From NCBI RefSeq assembly GCF_900112365.1, contig NZ_FOLQ01000001.1, positions 930,001 to 994,000 of the forward strand: a DNA stretch of 64,000 bases, given 5' to 3'. The position numbers and the translations under genes were made by a program. Origin of the DNA: Spirosoma endophyticum. GTDB lineage: Bacteria > Bacteroidota > Bacteroidia > Cytophagales > Spirosomataceae. Shown piece by piece: positions 1 to 8,026 of this stretch; the stretch's first letter is position 1; the number at the start of each line of letters is the position of its first letter. The notes beneath the pieces were generated by a model. That model had not been told where the DNA came from and ran no database searches. It saw only the letters and a list, made by a program, of their open reading frames with translations.

Positions 1-2713
1 CAAAGGTGTATTTCGGTTGGGAGTTGCCCACGATGAGTTGATCAGCCGCTGTAATCGTGCCGTCCCCGTTAACGTCTTTCACCTTTTGGCCACCAATACG
101 TCCGTCATAGCCGGGTAGAACGGCCTCCCCGGTTTGACTGATTCCGTCGAAAATATAAGTTCGGTAAAGGCCCATCGGATACCCGATTTTGAGCAGCGCA
201 AACGCCGAGCGAGGTAGTTCATCCAGAATGCCGTCGAGGGCCAGCACCTCATTTTTATTGAACGTAATATTCGCCGACGCATCCCATTGAAGCCCTCGTT
301 TACCACCGGGCAGAATCCGGCCGTTGACGGCCAGTTCAACGCCCCGGTTTTGGATCGACCCGAAATTGCCAGTGATGAATGTATAACCCGATGACATGGG
401 TAATACTTTCTCGAACAAAAGGTTATCGGTGCGTTTGTTGTAATAATCAGCCACGACCGATAGGCGGTTGTTGAACAAACTGACATCAAGGCCTACATCG
501 ACCTGCGTGGAGCGTTCCCATTTCAAATCCGGGTTCGGAATGGCGCTCGGATTGATACCAGTGACCGGGTTGTGATTGTAATTATAATTCAGTCCCAATG
601 GCTCTCCGCTAACCGTAGCCAGCGATTTATAGGGGTCAATAGCTCCCGCGTTTCCCGTTATGCCGTAGCTACCGCGTAGTTTTAAATCAGAAATAGCTGA
701 AACCGACTTCATAAACGGCTCTTCCACAAGGCGCCAGGCACCAGCGATCGCGGGGAAAAAGCCGTATTTGTTGTTCTCCCCAAATTTGCTGGACCCATCG
801 ACCCGTGCCGTCAAGTCCAGAAAGTATTTGTCTTTGTAACCGTAGTTGATACGTCCCAGGTACGAGTCCAGTCTGGATTTGCTTTTTTCGCTGCTCAGGC
901 GCTGGTTCACCGCCAGGCCCACGGAATTATTTTCGGTTATATCGTTCGGAAAGTTAGTCGCAGTCTGCGTATAGCTCTGATTGACGTTGGCCTGGGTGGC
1001 TAGAACTGCGGTAGCCGCCAGCGTGTGATGCTCTGCCAAGCGGGTCCGGTACGTAAAAATACTTTCGTGCAACAGCGTACGGCCGTAAGCGCTGATATTC
1101 GATGCACTACCACCACCCGATGCTAACTGCGACTGACTCAGGAGCGACAACGGCGAGTAAAATTCCGATAGCGTGTTGCCCAGATCGACATTGAAACTAG
1201 GCCGATAGGTAAAGCCTTTGAACAAAGAAAAGTCAACGTAGATATTGGCCAAAATCCGCTGACTCGTTTGCCGGTTAATGGGCGTAATGAAGTTCAGCGG
1301 GTTCGTTACTTCCTGATATTGCCCATTCATCTGATCCTGAAACGGGAACACGCTGCCATCGGCCCGATAAGGCACCAGCGTCGGCGGAGCCGCCACGGCC
1401 GCTCCGAGTACACCCGCCCGGCTGCTGGTTACGTCGGAACCCGTACCACCCACACTCACGCCATTACTAACCGAATAGCCATAGTACAAACTGGTGCCAA
1501 TCTTAATCCGATCAGTCAATCTATGGTCGATGTTTGAGCGAAATGAGTAGCGATCAAAACTTGATTTTCTGATGATTCCATCCTGACTGAAGTAATTCAG
1601 GGACAGGGCCAATTGTGTTTTCTGATTACCCCCCGTAACCGAAAGCTGGTGGCTCTGGATAGGCGCTTTTCGGAAAATCAGGTTCTGCCAGTTGGTGCCT
1701 TCTCCCACGCTCGACGGGTCAGCATAGATCGATCGTTTGTAGACCTCATTTTCAAGCTGGGCAAACTGCCGGGCGTTCAGTACGTCCAGCGTCTTGTTAA
1801 CCTGCTGTACCCCGCCGTAGCCATCGTAGCTGACGCGGGTTGCCCCATCTTTGCCGCGCTTCGTGGTGATCAGCACAACCCCGTTTGCGGCCCTTGCACC
1901 ATAAATAGCCGTGGACGAGGCATCTTTTAGCACCTCAATTGACTCGATATCATTCGGATTGATCTGGGAAAGCGGACTCACATCGGTGATGCCCCCCGTG
2001 TTCGCAATCTGAATACCGTCAATGACATACAGCGGTTCAGAACTACCATTAATCGAGTTTGTGCCCCGGATTCGAACGCTGACATTACCGCCTGGAGCAC
2101 CTGAATTCTGCGTGATTTGCACGCCAGCAACTCTCGCTTGTAAGCCCTGCGCTACGTTAGCAACGGGCGTTTGCAACAAATCGGCAGCTTTAACGGAAGC
2201 AATGGCGCCCGTTGTTTCAATTTTACGCTGTGTGCCATACCCCACCACCACAACTTCTTCCAGTGCTTTCGTATCGGGGGCGAGTTGGACGTTAACAGTT
2301 GACCGGCTGCCAACCGCTACCTCCTGCGTTAAATAACCAACAAAGCTCACAACCAGCGTGGCTCCCTCTGGTACGGCTAACTGGAACATGCCTTTCGCAT
2401 CCGTAACAACGCCACGTTGCCGACTCGTCGCGGTCCCTTTTAGCAAGACACTCACACCCGGAAGCGTGGCTCCTTTTTCATCGGTGATGGTGCCAGAAAT
2501 AAGTCGGTCATCCACCAGAATTTGCTTGGTCTTCGCTGGGTGGGACGGTACTTTTTCAGTCACCAGTTTCGTGTAGTCAACGATAGCGCTGGTGCTGAAA
2601 TAATCTTTTGACGTTTTGATTGGATTAGAACCAATCAGCGGCCGACCATGCGTCAACAGAGGTAGCAGTGATCCTAACAAAACGACGTAATACAGTAAAC
2701 GTTTTTGTCGCAT
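1..2713 (-). CDS. SusC/RagA-type TonB-dependent outer-membrane receptor (3' part outside window)
   Basis: 904 codons are visible from the ATG at 2713 to the window edge, with no stop. The order is a signal peptide (MRQKRLLYYVVLLGSLLPLL), a carboxypeptidase-regulatory-like domain (about residues 70-150, with GTITDEKGATLPGVSV and VVSFVGY), the SusC linker EEVVVVGYGTQ, a TonB plug (QNSGAPGGNVSVRIRG, IEVLKDASSTAIYGARAANG) and most of the beta barrel. The family imports oligosaccharides or peptides with TonB and a SusD lipoprotein. There is no N-terminal STN domain, so it is not expected to signal through a FecR/ECF pair, unlike the SusC at 49743-53219. A susD would be expected just beyond the left edge. 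The GH43 genes nearby suggest a plant-glycan substrate, which is inference. Confidence 0.95.
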   Translation of the reverse strand, partial: MRQKRLLYYVVLLGSLLPLLTHGRPLIGSNPIKTSKDYFSTSAIVDYTKLVTEKVPSHPAKTKQILVDDRLISGTITDEKGATLPGVSVLLKGTATSRQRGVVTDAKGMFQLAVPEGATLVVSFVGYLTQEVAVGSRSTVNVQLAPDTKALEEVVVVGYGTQRKIETTGAIASVKAADLLQTPVANVAQGLQARVAGVQITQNSGAPGGNVSVRIRGTNSINGSSEPLYVIDGIQIANTGGITDVSPLSQINPNDIESIEVLKDASSTAIYGARAANGVVLITTKRGKDGATRVSYDGYGGVQQVNKTLDVLNARQFAQLENEVYKRSIYADPSSVGEGTNWQNLIFRKAPIQSHQLSVTGGNQKTQLALSLNYFSQDGIIRKSSFDRYSFRSNIDHRLTDRIKIGTSLYYGYSVSNGVSVGGTGSDVTSSRAGVLGAAVAAPPTLVPYRADGSVFPFQDQMNGQYQEVTNPLNFITPINRQTSQRILANIYVDFSLFKGFTYRPSFNVDLGNTLSEFYSPLSLLSQSQLASGGGSASNISAYGRTLLHESIFTYRTRLAEHHTLAATAVLATQANVNQSYTQTATNFPNDITENNSVGLAVNQRLSSEKSKSRLDSYLGRINYGYKDKYFLDLTARVDGSSKFGENNKYGFFPAIAGAWRLVEEPFMKSVSAISDLKLRGSYGITGNAGAIDPYKSLATVSGEPLGLNYNYNHNPVTGINPSAIPNPDLKWERSTQVDVGLDVSLFNNRLSVVADYYNKRTDNLLFEKVLPMSSGYTFITGNFGSIQNRGVELAVNGRILPGGKRGLQWDASANITFNKNEVLALDGILDELPRSAFALLKIGYPMGLYRTYIFDGISQTGEAVLPGYDGRIGGQKVKDVNGDGTITAADQLIVGNSQPKYTF

Positions 2714-2781
2714 ATTATTCAGATATTTATAGATTAAAGGAGTAGAGTTCTTACGCACTGCTTACACCAAATAAGAGTATA

Positions 2782-2789
2782 CAAAGGTA
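2782..2789 (-). promoter_or_regulatory. Candidate -7 promoter box for the susC gene
   Basis: On the minus strand this reads TACCTTTG, an exact match to the Bacteroidota -7 consensus TAnnTTTG, about 70 nt before the susC ATG. I see no convincing -33 TTTG at the usual 19-20 nt spacing. It lies in the 173-bp divergent region shared with the membrane sensor-like gene that starts at 2887. Confidence 0.4.
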
Positions 2790-2886
2790 ATTTTGTATTA
2801 TATGGCGAAGGTCTAATCAGCCTGACCATTTTGTTTGTCAAAATTCTGTATAAGTCAACTAACTGATTAACAGGTAATTATTTTAA

Positions 2887-4239
2887 ATGATCACCGAGGA
2901 TGGACAACCCGGGAAAGCCGAAGTCTTTGCGCTTTTAGATAGTAGCTGTCGACGGGTTAGCGAAACCTATGGCAAGCCCGACTGGGACACGTGGACGAAC
3001 AGCGACTACGTTAGCCTGAGTCATATACTTTTTAAGCAGACGCGTGTACGGATTAGCCCGAATACGCTGAAACGTATTTTTGGTAAAATCAAAACCGATT
3101 CCCGGTATTACCCCCAGAAAGCCACCCGGGACGCACTGGCTATTTACATCGGCCACCTCGACTGGGATCATTTTGTAAAAGTGCAGGAGTGGACGACCCG
3201 GCATGCCGAGCGGATAGACCAGGAGTTTACCAAAGAAGAGAATCTGCCACATCCATTAACGTCTGACAATCCGCCACTCTTTTCTTCTTCAAAACATACG
3301 AAGCGTAACCGGCGACTACCTTTATTGGTTGGTGGTGCTTTTTTGTTCACTGTTGTCATGCTGCTTGTACAGCGTCAAAGCACAGGTCGCCAATCGACTC
3401 AGCTCATCTGTCGAAATCCTTTAGGTGAAAATCCGCACTCTGCCGTGTTTCAACTCAAGCACCCAGGTTCAAAAGTTGAAGCAGGCAGCTACTCGATTCT
3501 GTTTGGCGATGGCAAACGAGAACATCTTAACGCTACTGACAGTATTACCACGCACTATTATGAACGGCCGGGCCGCTATTTTGCCATCCTGCAACGGGAC
3601 GGCGTAAATATTGATACGTCAACTGTCTATTTGCAGACGAAAGGCTGGACCGTTACCGCCAACATGATGCACGATACCAGCCGGGTCTACCCGATTGAGG
3701 TTGAGCATTTATTTACCCAAGGACGCCGAAGCGTTAGCGCTCCCGAAGCCGCCCGCGCCGGTGTCGATACGAACCGCACGTTCTTTATGGAGTTTATCAA
3801 CAGCCATCCTACCCGGATTGATGGCGATAATTTTGAACTAACGACCCAAGTAAGAACCTCTCCCGACAGGGCGGGGGTTCGCTGTTCACAGATCGGTATT
3901 ACGGTATGGGGTGAGTCGTCGCAACATATGTTTGAAGTGATGAGGCCGGGTTGTGCGCACTGGATTCTGATCCAGAATTCTGACATACAAAAAAGCGGTC
4001 AGCGCGACGATTTGAGTTTTATGGGCGCCGATCTACGATCGGGCGGAACGTTGACGCTGCGGGTTGTCGATAAACAGGCCGTTATTTTTATCAACAATCG
4101 ACAAGTTTTCAAGACACGCTACACTCAGCCCCTTCATCAGATTTATGGCGTTAAAATCCGTTTTGCCGGCGTCGGAACCGTTGATGCCTTTTCATTGAAC
4201 GATCTAAAAACAAAGTCTATATTCGATGGAAGCTTTTAA
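2887..4239 (+). CDS. One-pass membrane protein with conserved cytoplasmic N-domain, PKD-like and lectin-like outer domains
   Basis: 450 aa with no signal peptide. Residues 1-110 form a basic helical domain (VSLSHILFKQTRVRISPNTLKRIFGK, split here as VSLSHILFKQ and ISPNTLKRIFGK) of a kind I have seen at the N-terminus of Cytophagales proteins, function unknown to me; part of it could be helix-turn-helix-like. One membrane helix spans about 144-161. Residues about 185-250 look like a PKD fold (FGDGKRE, YYERPGRYFAIL). The last 180 residues look like a concanavalin-type beta sandwich (VVDKQAVIFINNRQVFKT). This topology, with a cytoplasmic head and a periplasmic sugar-binding-like tail, together with divergence from susC, suggests a sensor or regulator for the neighbouring glycan locus. 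That role is inference. Confidence 0.8.
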   Translation: MITEDGQPGKAEVFALLDSSCRRVSETYGKPDWDTWTNSDYVSLSHILFKQTRVRISPNTLKRIFGKIKTDSRYYPQKATRDALAIYIGHLDWDHFVKVQEWTTRHAERIDQEFTKEENLPHPLTSDNPPLFSSSKHTKRNRRLPLLVGGAFLFTVVMLLVQRQSTGRQSTQLICRNPLGENPHSAVFQLKHPGSKVEAGSYSILFGDGKREHLNATDSITTHYYERPGRYFAILQRDGVNIDTSTVYLQTKGWTVTANMMHDTSRVYPIEVEHLFTQGRRSVSAPEAARAGVDTNRTFFMEFINSHPTRIDGDNFELTTQVRTSPDRAGVRCSQIGITVWGESSQHMFEVMRPGCAHWILIQNSDIQKSGQRDDLSFMGADLRSGGTLTLRVVDKQAVIFINNRQVFKTRYTQPLHQIYGVKIRFAGVGTVDAFSLNDLKTKSIFDGSF

Positions 4240-4368
4240 CGTACTGGTTGACTGATTATCAGATCGCGGCAGATTTTTGCACTTATGGAAATCCTTTGTT
4301 TCGGGGATATACAAAATGTATTATGGCAAAGAGGTACTCCTCAATTTTTTAAGCCATTAGGCACTTTG

Positions 4369-5457
4369 TCAGTGAGTCGTTGGATACGTTTTAAGTAACG
4401 TCTTAGCCTCCTCAGGCGTTAATAGCGAAACACAACCATGCCGGGCTTCAGACGGGAAACGTACATCTTCTTCAACCGTCCAGTGAATCAAATCGGGTGA
4501 ATAGGACACCCCAAAACGGTTCGTCATGCAATAGTCATACAGTAATAACCAACCTGGTCGGAGCGGGTCTTTTATAACCGTAGGCCCTTCGGTGATGACC
4601 GGAACAATTTGTCCCTTGTTTAACGGCCCTTCCATGAGGCTATAGGGCCCCTCAATATTTTTCGATGTAGCCACTCGAATGGCCCGCCGTTCACCCGTTT
4701 TGACACCAAATTCCTCCTCTTTATGAAACAGATAATAGGTTCCTTCATGATCTAACAACGTTCCATCGATCACGGAGTAAGGCGGGGCGAAAAATACTTT
4801 CGCCGGTGTAAATGTTTTCCAATCCCGTGTCCTGCAGGACCAGAGCCGACTTTCCTTCCATCCCGCATCTTTAAAGGACGACGACCAGAGTAAGAGATAG
4901 TCCCCTGTTTTTGCATCATAAAACCATTCGGGAGCCCAGATATTTCCAGCTAAGGCGCCTGACTCATCCCGTATGCCTTTCATCAAGGGCAACGACCCTT
5001 CAGGCTGCCAATGAATCAAATCTTTAGAGGTAATGTAGAGACAGCTTGGTCCTACTTTCTCCCGGTCATTACCTCTTCCGCCACCCGTTGATAGTATCCG
5101 CCAAAGACCATCTGGCCCCCGACGAACGTACGGATCACGGACATGCTGCTCCCATACGGGTTTATTGTCGTTTAACGGTGTCCAATGGCGTCCGTCCGTG
5201 GATAAGGCAATGTGCAACTTATTAATCAGCATGGGATCTGGTAAGGGTACCTCAACCGTATTCCCCTTCGCATCAATCTCAATACGGGTTGGGTAACGCT
5301 GCCGAAAGTAGGTCAGCATCCAGACGTCTTTATGATCGTCAATTTTAAGCTGTTCCTGACCAGGTACGCTCTGGGGTGCTACTTCGCGTTTAGGTTGCGC
5401 CAGGGCTTCTCCAAGGGCAATAATCAAGACAATAAATAATGGTGTAAGCCGCATCAT
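4369..5457 (-). CDS. Secreted glycoside hydrolase family 43-like protein
   Basis: 362 aa with signal peptide MMRLTPLFIVLIIALGEALA. The repeats are typical of a five-bladed propeller (LHIALSTDGRHW, LYITSKDLIHW, SYSPDLIHW). The three GH43 catalytic acids can be placed: base Asp108 in VRDPYVRR, pKa-modulating Asp231 in SVIDGTLL and acid Glu290 in ITEGPTV. GH43 enzymes are mostly arabinofuranosidases, arabinanases or beta-xylosidases; I cannot tell the substrate. It sits 41 bp downstream of another GH43 gene on the same strand, so the two are probably co-transcribed and act in the periplasm or at the surface. The length is normal for a single-domain GH43. Confidence 0.85.
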   Translation of the reverse strand: MMRLTPLFIVLIIALGEALAQPKREVAPQSVPGQEQLKIDDHKDVWMLTYFRQRYPTRIEIDAKGNTVEVPLPDPMLINKLHIALSTDGRHWTPLNDNKPVWEQHVRDPYVRRGPDGLWRILSTGGGRGNDREKVGPSCLYITSKDLIHWQPEGSLPLMKGIRDESGALAGNIWAPEWFYDAKTGDYLLLWSSSFKDAGWKESRLWSCRTRDWKTFTPAKVFFAPPYSVIDGTLLDHEGTYYLFHKEEEFGVKTGERRAIRVATSKNIEGPYSLMEGPLNKGQIVPVITEGPTVIKDPLRPGWLLLYDYCMTNRFGVSYSPDLIHWTVEEDVRFPSEARHGCVSLLTPEEAKTLLKTYPTTH

Positions 5458-5498
5458 GCTGGAATTTTCAACTATAGACTATACCTAAACGAATGTTA

Positions 5499-6665
5499 TC
5501 AATGGCCATGAACCGCCGTTGCAACGCCTGAAGGGCACTTTTGGGGCGTAGTGGTGGGGCCCAAGATTGTTATTTTTCCGTTTTTCACTTCCATGCGATC
5601 AATACAAACAACTCGTTCTTCTCCGGTTTTTTCGGTTCTTGCGTGGTAGACGCAGAACATTTCTTTACCGTCCGGCGAGTAAGCAATGCTGTTGTGCCCC
5701 GTGCCCGTTACCGATCCTCCCTGATCGGTATTTTTCTGCAATACTGGATTATTGACTGCTTTTTTAAACGGACCTAATGGCGAGTTTGACGTAGCGTACC
5801 CAATGGCGTAGTACTGGCCACCGAAGTGATTGGCCGAATACATGATGTAATACGTGTTGTCTTTTTTGAACGTAACCGAGCCCTCCGTCCAACGGCGGTT
5901 GACTTCGCGAGCCGTAACCGATCGACTTTCCCATTCGGCCTGTTTATCGCTGAGGGCAACAGGTGGACGTAGTAGTAAGACTGGTTCACCAATGACGCCG
6001 GAAAAATCGGGTTTGAGTTCGACGCCGTATACCCAGCTCTCTTCAATTTCGTTGAACCACCCTTTTTCCCGGGCTAATGTGGCCACTTCACTTTTGACCG
6101 GATGTTTGTAGCAGCAACGCGAAAAGTATAAATACGCTTTGCCGTTGGGCTCAAAAAACACATTGGCATCAATAACAGGGTATCCCGGATCGAAAAGTGG
6201 TTTGGTTGCCAGATCAATAAACGGACCGGTAGGCTTATCAGCCACGGCCACGCCAATCCGGAAGTTTTCCACTTCCTGGGTAGGGTTTTTCCGCCATTGG
6301 GCGCTGTAAAAAAGGTAAAACTTTCCTTTTACTTCATATACCTCAGGTGCCCAATAAGCACCGTCCCATTTGGCTTTTGGATCGCTCCAGCCATTTTTGT
6401 TCGTATGGAAATATACCTGCCCCTGCGGCTTCCAATTCGCCATATCTGTTGATGAATAAGTGACAAAGCCTTTATCGGCCCCACCGCCGGTTCCGTACAT
6501 ATAATAGGTACCCTGGGTGTATAAAACGTAGGGATCACCAAATTGGACGGGCAGTGGATTGGAATAAGTGGCTTTGGCCGTAGTAATACGTTGTGTCGTT
6601 TGGGCGTTCAACTGGCAAAAAAACAGGGGCGCGAAAAAGCCAAACAGGAGCCGTAAATAGTTCAT
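5499..6665 (-). CDS. Secreted glycoside hydrolase family 43 (beta-xylosidase/arabinofuranosidase type)
   Basis: 388 aa with signal peptide MNYLRLLFGFFAPLFFCQLNAQ. The propeller motifs are clear (GDPYVLYTQGTYYMYGTGG, YWAPEVYEVKGKFYLFYSA, NTYYIMYSANHF). The catalytic triad of GH43 is present: Asp44 (GDPYV), Asp166 (VIDANVF) and Glu261 (WTEGSVTF). A late His in GTGHNSI matches the conserved His of the family. It resembles enzymes releasing xylose or arabinose from side chains. It is the promoter-proximal gene of a two-gene GH43 unit; a TAnnTTTG box lies just upstream. Confidence 0.9.
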   Translation of the reverse strand: MNYLRLLFGFFAPLFFCQLNAQTTQRITTAKATYSNPLPVQFGDPYVLYTQGTYYMYGTGGGADKGFVTYSSTDMANWKPQGQVYFHTNKNGWSDPKAKWDGAYWAPEVYEVKGKFYLFYSAQWRKNPTQEVENFRIGVAVADKPTGPFIDLATKPLFDPGYPVIDANVFFEPNGKAYLYFSRCCYKHPVKSEVATLAREKGWFNEIEESWVYGVELKPDFSGVIGEPVLLLRPPVALSDKQAEWESRSVTAREVNRRWTEGSVTFKKDNTYYIMYSANHFGGQYYAIGYATSNSPLGPFKKAVNNPVLQKNTDQGGSVTGTGHNSIAYSPDGKEMFCVYHARTEKTGEERVVCIDRMEVKNGKITILGPTTTPQKCPSGVATAVHGH

Positions 6666-6712
6666 GATACTGGTCTTTGGGGTATTGTCTCAATTTGAAT
6701 TATTTTTCTCTT

Positions 6713-6720
6713 CAAACTTA
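6713..6720 (-). promoter_or_regulatory. Candidate -7 promoter box for the GH43 pair
   Basis: The minus strand reads TAAGTTTG, matching TAnnTTTG, 48 nt before the GH43 start at 6665. It would give a leader of about 40 nt. No clear -33 box is seen. It falls between the small hypothetical gene and the GH43 gene, so the hypothetical need not be in the same transcript. Confidence 0.35.
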
Positions 6721-6727
6721 CCATTGG

Positions 6728-7126
6728 TTATCTCTTAATGCTATCAATGTCTTTTTTTTGGAGAACCCGAATTTTAACCAGAGCGTCTGAATACTTATTT
6801 TTCAGGGATAGATAACGGCTAATTAAACGAACCGTTTTGACGGAATTTGGACTAATTTTCTCTGCTTTTACTACCAGCGTATCCACCCGCAAGATGTAGG
6901 AAAGGGTAAGATTGATTTTGATCTGATGAGCTGCAATCAATTGTTTAATAGCGCTTACTTCCCCTTTTGACTGCTTTGCTCTCAGGGGTAGTTCTTTATT
7001 AATACTGTTAAATAACTTAATTAGTTTGGATTGCGCTTCACTGTCAACATGGGCAATATATATACTTGTTATGCCATATACATACTGTTCCAGAAGGTTG
7101 CTGAACTTTAGCTTGTTATGTTCCAT
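6728..7126 (-). CDS. Hypothetical alpha-helical protein
   Basis: 132 aa, with no signal peptide or membrane segment. I do not recognise the family. It is Lys/Ile/Leu-rich and predicted mostly helical (e.g. KLIKLFNSINKELPLRAKQS, IRVLQKKDIDSIKR), with one Cys-free chain and no catalytic signature. Its codons are AT-richer than those of the flanking GH43 genes, which hints at a separate origin. It lies between a REC protein and the GH43 pair on the same strand. A hairpin at 7163-7212 separates it from the REC gene. Confidence 0.6.
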   Translation of the reverse strand: MEHNKLKFSNLLEQYVYGITSIYIAHVDSEAQSKLIKLFNSINKELPLRAKQSKGEVSAIKQLIAAHQIKINLTLSYILRVDTLVVKAEKISPNSVKTVRLISRYLSLKNKYSDALVKIRVLQKKDIDSIKR

Positions 7127-7162
7127 TAGCGTGTAATATGGCTTTGTATGTACTAAGTTACA

Positions 7163-7212
7163 CCACTCCCGAAATAAACCCGGCCATTAATTGGGCTTCA
7201 TTTCGGGAGTGG
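7163..7212. terminator. Long hairpin, probable terminator
   Basis: Perfect 13-bp arms (ccactcccgaaat, and its complement at 7200-7212) enclose a 24-nt loop. A T-rich tail follows on the plus strand. It lies downstream of the response-regulator gene (minus) and just upstream of the hypothetical gene at 7126. Confidence 0.6.
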
Positions 7213-7300
7213 CTTTCTTTTTTCTTACTCAGTTCCACCAACTAAAATCCGGGCTGAAACTCCAGCATTGATCAATAAAATTTAACCTGAGCCGCTGCTA

Positions 7301-7771
7301 TTATTTCCAATAATCCCATTTTCGGAATCGAATGGGCGGGATGGTTACCGTGCTGAACCAGTAAAGCTGTAGGGTGGCTAAGTAAGTCTTCCATCCCTCA
7401 AAGCTGGTTGGTTTGACCGTAAAGGAAGAGGCCCCCACATTATAAGCATTCCCAATAGTCGATGGCAAGTCATCGACCGTCAGTATGACAATGGGCAAAA
7501 AGCGGGCTTCGGTATGCATCCGCAGAAAAGCCAGGAAGTCAAAGCCACTCCGTTTACCCCCTAAATCAATGTCTAACAAAACAAGTTTGGGACCATGACC
7601 CTCTAAGGACTGAATGTAGGTTGTGGCCTCGGAAGACGTATGCACTTGAATAAAGGAGGCTTCGGGAAAACTGACCTGGGCTGCCCGGCTCAAGATGCCT
7701 AACAGTAAAGCATCATCATCCACCAGCATGATAAGAAATTTAGGTTTCAAGAGTACGTTGGTAAGGAGCAA
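7301..7771 (-). CDS. Single-domain response regulator (REC only)
   Basis: 156 aa. The receiver fold is complete: acidic cluster Asp18-Asp20 (MLVDDDALL), phospho-acceptor Asp67 (VLLDIDLGG), Thr98 (VILTVDD) and Lys120 (SFTVKPTS). No DNA-binding or enzymatic output domain follows; only about 30 residues remain (PPIRFRKWDYWK). Such stand-alone receivers usually act by protein contact in phosphorelays or with hybrid kinases. No histidine kinase lies nearby. It is isolated on both sides by non-coding stretches of 174 and 255 bp. The 255 bp before its start hold nothing I can name. Confidence 0.9.
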   Translation of the reverse strand: MLLTNVLLKPKFLIMLVDDDALLLGILSRAAQVSFPEASFIQVHTSSEATTYIQSLEGHGPKLVLLDIDLGGKRSGFDFLAFLRMHTEARFLPIVILTVDDLPSTIGNAYNVGASSFTVKPTSFEGWKTYLATLQLYWFSTVTIPPIRFRKWDYWK

Positions 7772-8026
7772 CTTGACCGACGGCTAAGTGAGCAGGGGGC
7801 GGGGAAGGAACTCAGTTGAAACTGATTAGGCGAAAGGTAGTCTAATCTTGATTAGCATCTGGCTAAAAAAAGCGTTAATAACAAACGTATCCCTTTATTT
7901 AGCTGCATTTACTTTTAAAGCTCCCGATAAACTATATGCAGACTTTGAAAGAAGCGGCTTCCATTAAAAATGCGAGTGCCTCAGTTTGAATTTTCTGATT
8001 ACTAGGCTCAATCCTGTCGAATTAAC

